Source of the DNA: Solanum dulcamara
Taxonomy: Eukaryota; Streptophyta; Magnoliopsida; Solanales; Solanaceae
Length of the DNA: 64,000 nucleotides
Assembly (NCBI RefSeq): GCF_947179165.1
Contig: NC_077242.1
Location: forward strand, 48,431,097-48,495,096
Reading direction: 5' to 3'
The position numbers and the translations under genes were made by a program. Below, in pieces: positions 55,731 to 64,000 of the stretch. A model generated the notes under the pieces. The model had not been told where the DNA came from. It saw only the letters and a list, made by a program, of their open reading frames with translations, and did not search any database. How positions within the stretch are numbered: the stretch's first letter is position 1; every line of letters begins with the position of its first letter.

Positions 55731-57896
55731 TTTCTAAATAAGCCCATTATTAAATAGGAGGGTCGTGATTCGGTGGTAAAGGGTAAATTCATTTCTTATC
55801 TTAAGGCCCAAAAAAAATTCTAAGGGTTGTATTTACCATATTGTGAGGGTTAGGGATGTCAACTCTGAAAGTCCTCCTCTTGAGTTAGTTCCCATAGTCA
55901 ATGAGTTCCCCGATCTCTTTCTCGATGACTTTCCTGGTGTCCCTCCTGAAAGAGAAGTTGATTTTGGTATCGATCTCCTCCTTGATACCCAACCTATCTC
56001 TATTCTTCCTTATCGAATGGCTCCGGCAGAATTGAAAAAGTTGAAGGAACAATTAAAGGACTTATTAGAAAAGGGGTTCATAAGACCAAGTATTTCGCCA
56101 TGGGGTAACCCGTGTTATTTGTGAGAAAGAAGGATGGGTCGCTTTGAATGTTCATAGACTACCAGTAATTAAATAAGATGACCATTAAGAACAAGTACCT
56201 ACTCCCTAGAATAGATGACTTTTTTGATCAATTGCAAGGAAAAAGTCACTTCTCCAAGATCGACCTTCGGTCCGGCTATCACCAACTATGGGTGAGGGAG
56301 TGTGACATTCCCCAAATGGCCTTTCGAACAACGTATGGTCACTTTGAGTTTGTGGTGATGAGTTTTGGGTTGACGAATGCATCGACGGTATTCATGGACT
56401 TGATGAATAGGGTGTTCAAACCTTACCTTGATACTTTTGTGGTTGTCTTTATTGATGATATTTTAATTTACTCTCGGGTGAGGAAGAACACAAGAATCAC
56501 TTGAGAGTTGTGCTTCAAATATTGAGGGATAGGCAATTGTTTGAAAATTTTAGTAAGTGTGAATTTTGGTTGAAGGAGGTGACATTTCTTGGTCAAGAAG
56601 TGTCCGGTGATGGGATCAAAGTTGATCCTAAGAAAATAGAGATAGTCAAGAATTAGCCTAGATCGTTGTCTCCTTCAGACATTAGGAGCTTCTTGGGTCT
56701 AGCCGAGTACTATAGAAGGTTTGTCGAAGGTTTTTCTTCCATCTCATCTCCTATGACAAAATTAACTTAAAAGAAAACCAAATTTATATGGATGGATGAA
56801 TGTGAGAAGAGTTTCCAGACTTTAAAAGATCGACTTACCTCCACTCCTATTTTGACTCTCCCAGAAAGATTAGAAGGGTTTGTAATTTATTATGATGCTT
56901 CAAAGATTGGTTTAGGTTGTGTCTTAATGTAAAATGACAAGCTCATAGCCTATGCTTCTAGGCAATTAAAGGTGCATGAGCGTAACTACACTACCCATGA
57001 CCTTGAATTGGCGATCATTATTTTTTCTTTAAAGATTTGGAGGCATTACCTCTATGGGGTGCATGTGGATGTGTATATCGATCATAAAAGTCTTCAATAT
57101 GTGTTCACCCAAAAAGACCTTAATCTAAGGCAAAGAAGGTGGCTAGAACTCCTTAAGGACAATGATATGAGTGTGCACTATCATCCGGATAAAGCCAATG
57201 TAGTTGCCGATGTACTTAGTAGAGTGTCTATGGGGAGTGTAGCCCTTATAGATGGATGAATGTGAGAAGAGTTTCCAGACTTTGAAAGATCGACTTACCT
57301 CCGCTCCTATTTTGACTCTCCCAGAACGATTAGAAGGGTTTTTAATTTATTATGATGCTTCAAAGATTGGTTTAGGTTGTGTCTTAATGTAAAATGACAA
57401 GCTCATAGCCTATGCTTCTAGGCAATTAAAGGTGCATGAGCGTAACTACACTACCCATGACCTTGAATTGGCGATCGTTGTTTTTTCTTTAAAGATTTAG
57501 AGGCATTACCTCTATGGGGTGCATGTGGATGTGTATACCGATCATAAAAGTCTTCAATATATGTTCACCCAAAAGGACCTTAATCTAAGGCAAAGAAGGT
57601 GGCTAGAACTCCTTAAGGACTATGATATGAGTGTGCACTATCATCCGGATAAAGCCAATATAGTTGCCGATGCACTTAGTAGAGTGTTTATGGGGAGTGT
57701 AGCCCATGTGGATGAAGGGAAGAGGGAGTTGTTGAAAGATATTCACCAGTTGGCTAGATTAGGGGTGAAGTTGTGTGGTACTTATGATGGTGGTATGGTT
57801 GTTCAAAATAGGTCTGAATCCTCTTTAGTGGTGGATGTTAAATCAAAGAAAGATCTCGACCCAAAATTTATCGAGTTAAGGAAGTTGATGAAGTAA
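55731..57896 (+). pseudogene. pol: Array unit 3 reverse transcriptase and RNase H pseudogene with internal duplication
   Basis: RT blocks match units 1 and 2 (FIDD at 56448-56459) and carry the shared frameshifts. RNase H is present twice because about 460 bases are tandemly duplicated (56784-57245 and 57246-57705). Both copies keep YYDASKIGLGC, DLELA and DHKSLQY, though the first reads YIDHKSL for YTDHKSL. The shared TAA after GLGCVLM is in both copies. A private TAG replaces the Trp of the KIWRHYL motif in the second copy near 57499. Confidence 0.85.
56784..57705 (+). repeat. 460-bp tandem duplication in unit 3 RNase H
   Basis: GATGGATGAATGTGAGAAGA occurs at 56791 and 57251, an offset of 460. 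At 57245/57246 AGCCC joins TTATAGATGG. The copies differ at sites that distinguish the sibling units: copy 1 has GGGTTTGTAATT, GTGTTCACCCAAAAAGACC and GAGTGTCTATGG like unit 1; copy 2 has GGGTTTTTAATT, ATGTTCACCCAAAAGGACC and GAGTGTTTATGG like unit 2. Confidence 0.85.
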
Positions 57897-59298
57897 AAGA
57901 AAATAGAGGTCTTTTCCCAAGGGGGTGATGGGGTGATATACTACCAAGGTCGGCTATGTGTTCCGGATGTTGATGGCCTAAGGAGTTTGATCTTGATGAA
58001 GGCTCATAATTCTACATACTCCATTCATCTCGGTTCGACGAAAATGTACCGAGACTTAAAAGATTTCTATTGGTGGGCTGGCATGAAGAAGGACATAGAA
58101 AGGTTCGTGTCCGAATGTCATAATTGCCAACAAATGAAGGCCGAACATCAAAGGCTGAGTGGCCTAGCCTAAGACATTGAAATCCCTACTTGGAAGTGGA
58201 AAAATGTGAATATGGATTTTGTAGTGGGTTTGCCTCATACCCGAAAGCGTCATAATTTAATTTGGGTAATTGTTGATAGAAAAACTAAGTCGTCTCACTT
58301 CCTACCAGTTAAGACTTCCTATAGTGCCGAAGACTATGCCAAGTTATATATTCGGGAGTTGGTGAGGTTGGATGGTATGCCATTATCCATTACTATTTCA
58401 CCAGAATTCGTTGATTGCTCCATACAAATTTATAATGGAAAAACGTACCCAATTCACTTCTCTCTTTTGGAGATCATTTCAAAACGGCATCGGTACTAAG
58501 GTAAAATTGAGCACCGCATTCTCACACATATGGGAAAGCCAAAAGGACAATTCAAACACTAGAGGATATGTTAAGGGCTTGTGTGTTGGAGTTTAAAGGA
58601 AATTGGGATGATCATCTACCGCTCATCGAGTTTGCCTATAATAATATTTACCACTCAAGTATTGAGATGGCACCGTTTGAGGCTTTGTATAGAAGACGAT
58701 GTAGATCTCTGGTTGGTTGGTTCAAAGTAGGTGAGATGACCTTATTGGGCCCCTATTTGGTAGTTGATGCTTAATAGAAGGTGAAGAACATTAGAGAAAG
58801 GTTGAAGATAGCTCAAAGTCATCAAAAGTCCTATTCCAACACTAGAAGAAGGGATCTTGAGTTTAATATAGACGATTGGGTGTATCCGAAGGTTTCAACC
58901 ATGAAGGGTGTGGTTTGGTTTGGTAAGAAAGGTAAATTAAGCCCCAGGTATGTAGGGCCTTATAGAATCGTGAGACGTGCTGGCAAGGTTGCATAAGAGT
59001 TGGAATTACCCTTGGAAATGGCCATGGTTCATCCGGTGTTCTATGTGTCTATGTTGAAAAAATGTGTGGGTGATCCTAGTTCCATTGTACCTATGGGAGT
59101 AGTGAATATTGAAGAAAACTGACCTATTAAGAAGTTCCTATTGAAATTTTGGACCGGCAAGTTAAGAGATTGAGGAACAAAGAAGTAGCATCTGTTAAAG
59201 TCTTTTAGAGGAATCAACAAATAGAAAGTGCAACATGGGAAGCGGAAGTGGATATGATTAAGCGATACCCTCATCTATTTCTCTCTACCCAAAACTAA
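57897..59298 (+). pseudogene. pol: Array unit 3 integrase pseudogene
   Basis: The zinc-binding region is IHLGSTKMYRDLKDFYWWAG then SECHNCQQMK and the shared TAA at 58170-58172. MDFVVGLPHTRKRHN holds the first Asp. The ~50-base replacement of the second Asp motif is at about 58392-58443. Private stops occur near 58771 (GATGCTTAATAG) and at GCATAAGAG near 58994. The end is at 59296-59298. Confidence 0.85.
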
Positions 59299-59488
59299 GG
59301 TATTAAGTTGTCCTTTCTCAAATACTTGAAATCCTTGCATTTCAACTTTTCTTATCATATGCTTGCAACATTATGAAATATGTTTCAAATGATGTTTTAA
59401 ATTACACTATTGCATTGATGATGGGTTGTTGGTTTACACTCTTCTCTACTCAACCTAAGTCTTTCCTCATTCGAGGATGAATGTTCCC

Positions 59489-59501
59489 AAGAGGGAGATA
59501 A
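59489..59501 (+). other. Polypurine tract, array unit 3
   Basis: AAGAGGGAGATAA abuts the start of LTR 4, identical to unit 1. Confidence 0.8.
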
Positions 59502-61819
59502 TGTAACATCCCCTAAAAATGTTGTATATGATGTTTCAATTCTCGATGAAAACGATACAACTTATGTATTTTGGGCTTAACATTTCAGTAGCTTAGTCCA
59601 AATTAGGTTATTAAAATTTTTGAATAACTCCAACATCATTACCTACAACTTTTGTGAAGAACATATTTTAAGTTTCGGAGGTTAAGTAGGTCAAATAAAT
59701 TAATTATTGTAAGACAGGGTGCTGTGATGAAATGGAGTATTTATAAAAGAAAATTCATATCTCACTGGAGAATGCTCCAAATCGGTTAATTTTTGAACAA
59801 CATAAAAATAGACTTCTAGAGAAACAATTCATATGAGACACCAAATCCTAGTGAGGAAGTTATCTTGTTCAAATGCAGCTCCGAAAAAGGGTATTTCGTA
59901 AAAAGAAAGTTCATCTCACCAACCATGGAAAGATCTAGATACATTTGACATCACTCATGACATCAATAGTCCTCCATTTAACATCACCCATGACATCATA
60001 ATCTTTAATTAAATTTTCAGATTTTTTTAATAATTATTTTAATTATTGTTAGGTCCTTCTTTCACACTTATAAATACCTACCTTAATTCATCATTTTGTT
60101 CATCAAGCTTTATCAAGCAACTCTTCTCTCCATACACTTCTTTACTCATTCTCAAAATATAGTTTTAGTTCTTAGTAGTGTAGAAATACTATTTTGCTGA
60201 TTGATATACTCCGGATAGTACACAAAATTCTCCGGTAAGAAGAAAAGGCTAGGATTCAAGTGTATTCATTAAGTCCTTCGATTCTAAGTAACGCTTCGAA
60301 TTCTAGGTATATAAGGCTTCAATGAGAGTATTCATTCCACTCTCATGCCTAAAGTATTTTAATTATATGATAAATTATGTTTATTTTTTTAAGCTTTACT
60401 CTAAGTTATGTGGGTGTTTATCCATGGCTTCTTCCACTCATGTAGTCCAAAAACTCTTTCAATTAAATATCTTGATTTTAAGTAATATTTTCTTATGAAT
60501 AATTCTTATTTATTCTTAATAGCACGAATCATGGTTAAACTAATGATTATTGGCCTATTTTGATGCAACATAATTTCATATATATGAATTGATGGATTGC
60601 AAGTAATTTATCTATTTATCTCTTTAAAGGTTCTTGAAATTCATAGTGGGTTGGTTAAAGCATGATTTTTAATTAATGAATTTTGAAGTATTTATGCATA
60701 TTTATTTACATAAATATTTTCAAGTTGAATAGATTTGAACTCACCTAGTTTTAGTAGCTTTTCAATGAAGTTTGACTAAAAAGCTATGACTACAAATGAA
60801 TATTTATGAAAGCAATGTCTATGATAAAAATGGAGTCTTATAAAATAAAAGAATGATGAAATGCTATGAATGATGGATTCTTTATGCTATAAGGATAATT
60901 CTTGCATATTTGAATCACCAAACGAGCTATTCTACCGAATATGATGTTTTGAATTATCAAGCTATATATTTTGTAGTATTAAACTACTCTGTGGGATTGA
61001 CTTAGCACCGAATGGGTCATTGAGGTGGGATTCGGTAAGGGAATCCTAGTAGCAACCCCTTGTCTTATTAACTATGTGCCAACATAGGAGCCCTTGTAGG
61101 CTTAGGCTAATGGATCCATGAAAGCCCTTAAATTTAAAGTTAAAGAAATGAATGAAGTTGATGGAGTTCTACCTGGCAAGTAGTCTCTCCTGCCAACGTA
61201 GGGGATTATGTTGAATTCCATGTAATAACTCGCATGGTCTTAGATGTCGGTTATGGTCATCTTCCCACAAAATGAATGTTTTAAAGGATATTTTTATGAT
61301 TGATTATGCATACATTGCATTATGTTTCATATTATATAAATGTTTAATATTTCCTCAATGTTCATGCATGCTTATATACTTAGTACCTTTAAAGTACTAA
61401 CGCATACTCTTTTGCCTATATGATATCACCATGTAGGGACTAGTGATTCTCCTGTTATGCTTCACGTGGCTAGTAGAGATCTTGTTTGATGACCACTTTT
61501 GGTGAGTTCCCATTTTTCGAGAATAATACTCCTTTATCTTTCTAGCTTATGATATGTCGAGATCTTTAGACACTTACTATGGTATTTCTTTTTATTAAGA
61601 TTGAGGGTGAGATAGGGACTTGTCTTAGCCCCGTTAAATCTAAAAGTTAGAGGTATTGTTGGACATATGTAAGTTGAAGATTTTCTATTATGATTTCCGC
61701 TTATTTATTTATCTGCATTACCAATGAAAGGCTAAAAGAATGCTAAGAGGCTTGTTTGAGATACTTTCGGGTTCCTCATTCGCCATGTTACGTCTAGGCT
61801 CTAGGCTTGGGTCATGACA
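59502..61819 (+). repeat. Array LTR 4 (3' outer LTR, 2318 bp)
   Basis: It runs from TGTAACATCC to GGGTCATGACA, directly followed by GTTGA. It shares many first-half variants with LTR 3, lacks the MITE, and has a private ten-base deletion (CACCAAACGAGC near 60925 where the others have CACCAAATGTTTCAAT). One site matches LTR 1 only (AATACTCCTTTATC near 61535). Confidence 0.9.
59946..60076 (+). promoter_or_regulatory. Array LTR 4 promoter region
   Basis: It has TGACATCA copies with the same third-copy mutation as LTR 3, and TATAAATA at 60069-60076. As the outer 3' LTR, any transcription would read into element H. Confidence 0.55.
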
Positions 61820-61824
61820 GTTGA
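61820..61824. repeat. Target-site duplication GTTGA, right copy (array)
   Basis: It is identical to 36680-36684 and directly follows LTR 4. Confidence 0.9.
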
Positions 61825-62290
61825 GTACCTCGGTCTGAAATGATAGATAATGGAACTACATGAAGCTTAAAAAACTCTCGATTGTGAAGTCTAGCATAAT
61901 CCTCGGCTGAATAAGAAGTATTAATGAGGATAAAATGCGTCGACTTAGTCATTCATTCAAGAACAACCCAAATTAAATTATGTTGCCTATGAGTACGAGC
62001 CAAACCCGTAATAAAGTCCATGTTCAAATCTTTCCACTTCCAAGTAGTAATCTCAATGTCTTATGCTAAATCTCTTGGTATTTGATTCTCAATCTTCACA
62101 TATTGACAATTAGGACACTTAGCCACAAACTCCGCAAAATCCTTCTTTATGCCATTCCACCAATAGACTTTTCTCAAATCTCGGTACATCTTGCGGATCC
62201 TGGATAAATAGAAAACCGCGAACTTTGAGTTTCAGATAATATGATTTCCCTCAAGCCATCAACATTGGAAGCACACAGACGTCATTGATA
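61825..62290 (-). pseudogene. pol: Element H integrase, N-terminal half
   Basis: The minus strand shows the zinc-binding region (about 62210-62100, CPNCQYVKIEN), then WKWKDLNMDFITGLARTH with the first catalytic Asp. LSIISDRGTQ with the second Asp intact is cut by the array two residues after RG. The reading continues at 36684. There are several stops (for example in the DLA-stop-DIEI segment). Confidence 0.75.
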
Positions 62291-62990
62291 TCTAAGTACA
62301 CCATCTCCCTTGGGATAAACCCTGAATGGATTTTTCAGCAACTGATTTCTTCAACTCAACCAAATCAGATCATTATCTTTCTTTGCCTTCATATCCACCA
62401 CAAAAGATGATTCTGAACTATTTTGCACAACTACACCACCACTCAGAATCAACAAAGCGAACACTCAAACGAGTTAGTCTATGAACATCGAACTAACTCC
62501 TTCTTTTCATCCTCAATGTGGGCAATGCTATCATGGACATCCTACTAAGAGCATCAACAACCACCTTCGCCTTTCCTGAATGGTACAACACACCCATGTC
62601 ATAGTCTTTCAACAACTCAAGTCATCTCATTTGTCAAAGGTTCAAATTTTTTTGGTTGAACACATATTGCAAACTCTTATGGTTGGTGAATACATCAACA
62701 TGGACTCCATAGAGATAGTGTCTCCATATCTTCAAAGAAAACACAACCGCCGCTAACTCCAAGTCTTGAGTCGAATAGTTTTTTTCATGTACTTTAAGTT
62801 GCCTAGAAGCATAGGCTATCGTCTTACCATTTTACATCAAAATACAACCAACTCCGATCCTTTAAGCATCACAATACACAACAAACCAATCGAACCCTTC
62901 CTGTAAAGTCAACACCGGAGCGAAAGTAAGTCGATCTTCAACTCTTGGAAAATTTTCTCACATGCCTCAAACCATTGGAATTTCACCTTC
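62291..62990 (-). pseudogene. pol: Element H RNase H pseudogene
   Basis: Minus-strand blocks correspond to the DASRIGVGCILM-type segment (with a stop, about 62870), a [34 protein letters not shown] stretch broken by frameshifts (about 62770-62700), NHKSLQYVF (about 62680) and VVDALSRMS-like sequence (about 62560). Several single-base indels are visible against element C. Confidence 0.7.
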
Positions 62991-64000
62991 TTTTGAGTCA
63001 AAGTAGTCAAGGGAGATGAAATGGAAGAGAATCCTTCCACAAACTGTCAATAATAATTGGTTAAGCCCAAAAAATTCTAAATATCCAAAGGAGAAAGAAG
63101 TTTAGGCCAATTTTTAACCTCCTTGGTCTTCTTAGGATCAACCATAATACCTTCACCAAAAATAATATGGCTAGGAAACGAAACTGACCTCAACAAAAGC
63201 TACACTTTGCGAAACTTAACAAATAAGGACTTGCAACACAATCCCTAAATGATCAACATGATTATCTCTACTTGAGAAGAGATCAATATATCATCAATAA
63301 ATACAATAACGAACATATATAAATATTTCTTGAATACCCTATTCATCAAATCCATAAAAGCTGCAAGAGCATTTGTTAGTCCAAAAAACATAATCAAAAA
63401 TTTAAAGTGACCATACTGAGTTTTAAAAGTTATCTTTGGAATGTAACATTCCCTCATTTGAAGTTAATGATTACCCGATCAAAGATCAATCTTTGAGAAA
63501 TAACTAGATTCTTGAAGTTGATCAAAAAGTCATCAATCCTTGAGATGGGATACTTATTCTTGCTCGTGACATTGTTCAATATCTGATAAACAATGCACAT
63601 TCGAAGAGAACCAGGCTTCTTCCAAATAAACAGAATTAGAGCACCCCATGGAGGGATACTCAGTCTAATAATGCCCTTATAAAATAAATCCTTTAACTGA
63701 TCCGTTAGCTCTTTAAGTTTCACTAGGGCCATTTAGTAAGGAGGGATAGCGATAGGTTGGGTATCATGAAGAAGGTCAATATCGAAGTCTAACTCTCTTT
63801 CCATATGGATACCCGGAAGATCAATAAGAAACACTTTCGAAAACTCATTAATGATCAAAACTAAGTCAAGAGTAGGGGCTTCAAAATTCATATCCCTAAC
63901 TCATACAAGATGGTAGATGCAACCTTTAGAAATCATTTTTTAAGCTTTAAGGCATGAGATGAATTGACCCTTAAATACATAATTACTACCTTTTCATTCT
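62950..64000 (-). pseudogene. pol: Element H reverse transcriptase pseudogene (runs off the window)
   Basis: From the right edge, the minus strand gives the INEFSKVFLIDLPG entry segment, LVKLKELTDQLKDLFYKGIIR (about 63720-63660) and [49 protein letters not shown] and the catalytic FIDDILISS box (about 63295-63270) follow. Frameshifts separate the palm blocks, and stops occur (for example replacing Arg after PPY). Confidence 0.75.

Larger units (their letters stand above)
36685..61819 (+). mobile_element. Tandem Ty3/gypsy array: four LTRs, three internal regions, one insertion site
   Basis: LTRs start at 36685, 44013, 51341 and 59502, each TGTAACATCCCCTAAAAATG. They end at 39011, 46337, 54038 and 61819, each in TGACA. 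Each of the first three is followed by a PBS, and each of the last three is preceded by a PPT. The start-to-start distances are 7328, 7328 and 8161. The excess in unit 3 is a 369-bp MITE with its 3-bp duplication plus a 460-bp duplication. One perfect TSD flanks the whole. All three internal regions share the same lesions. I infer amplification by unequal recombination within one inserted element. Confidence 0.9.
61820..64000 (-). mobile_element. Element H, right part (integrase N-terminal half, RNase H, RT)
   Basis: This continues element H from 36684. The minus-strand order from the right edge is the protease-RT linker, RT, RNase H and the N-terminal half of IN. The element runs off the window, so gag and the 5' LTR are unseen. 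Confidence 0.85.

Noticed and set aside
36685..61819. Three independent same-orientation insertions of one family
   Set aside because: Inner LTR boundaries have no target duplications, LTRs are shared between neighbouring units, unit lengths are identical apart from two explained insertions, and lesions are shared.
1..64000. tRNA, rRNA, or intact host protein-coding genes
   Set aside because: I searched by eye for conserved tRNA/rRNA segments and long non-retroelement frames on both strands and found none. The only tRNA-related sequences are primer-binding sites.

Overview
This window is plant repeat DNA, most likely from a Solanaceae genome (Solanum-like). I support that with the stacked Ty3/gypsy LTR retrotransposons that use an initiator-Met tRNA primer site (TGGTATCAGAGC type) and with a short element resembling the Solanaceae TS/SolS SINEs. 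It is AT-rich. I see no intact host gene, no tRNA, no rRNA and no bacterial feature. All recognisable coding sequence is decayed gag-pol. By motif order (PR, RT with FIDD, RNase H, IN with a zinc finger, then a C-terminal TWEAE-type tail) the elements look like chromovirus-lineage (Del/Tekay-like) Ty3/gypsy elements. That lineage name is by eye and not proven.

Layout, left to right. (1) 1-17979 is element A (+), cut by the window's left edge. Its gag is split at 1755 by element B (+, 1756-13592), which is flanked by a perfect 5-bp target-site duplication (GAACC). Element D (-, 3411-9028) sits inside B's 5' LTR. A later deletion appears to have removed D's 5' half together with the end of B's LTR, B's gag and PR and the start of its RT. 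A SINE-like insertion sits in A's gag. (2) 18116-19074 is unidentified LTR-like sequence. (3) 19075-26649 is element C (-), the most complete single copy: 5' LTR, PBS, gag with an intact CCHC knuckle, PR, RT, RNase H, IN, PPT and a truncated 3' LTR. (4) 26650-27459 is an unrelated LTR fragment (-). (5) 27460-28761 is the longest stretch with no recognisable retroelement; it holds one weak ORF. (6) 28762-34146 holds the LTR and integrase tail of element G (-), interrupted by a plus-strand solo LTR, plus another LTR fragment. (7) 34147-36684 and 61820-64000 are the two halves of element H (-), split inside its integrase catalytic core by the array.

(8) The centrepiece is 36685-61819: a tandem array LTR-internal-LTR-internal-LTR-internal-LTR (four LTRs, three internal regions) of one Ty3/gypsy family. 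One perfect 5-bp TSD (GTTGA) flanks the whole 25.1 kb, and H's integrase reads straight through once the array is removed. Units 1 and 2 are each 7328 bp from LTR start to LTR start. Unit 3 is 8161 bp, explained by a 369-bp Tourist-like MITE (+3 bp TSD) and a 460-bp internal duplication. All three units share the same premature stops, frameshifts and integrase lesion, and the inner LTRs are mosaics. The simplest reading is one insertion, decay, then amplification by unequal recombination between LTRs.

None of the gag-pol copies looks able to produce a full polyprotein. The LTR promoters (TATAAATA box with upstream TGACATCA repeats) are still recognisable in the array and in the related solo LTR.
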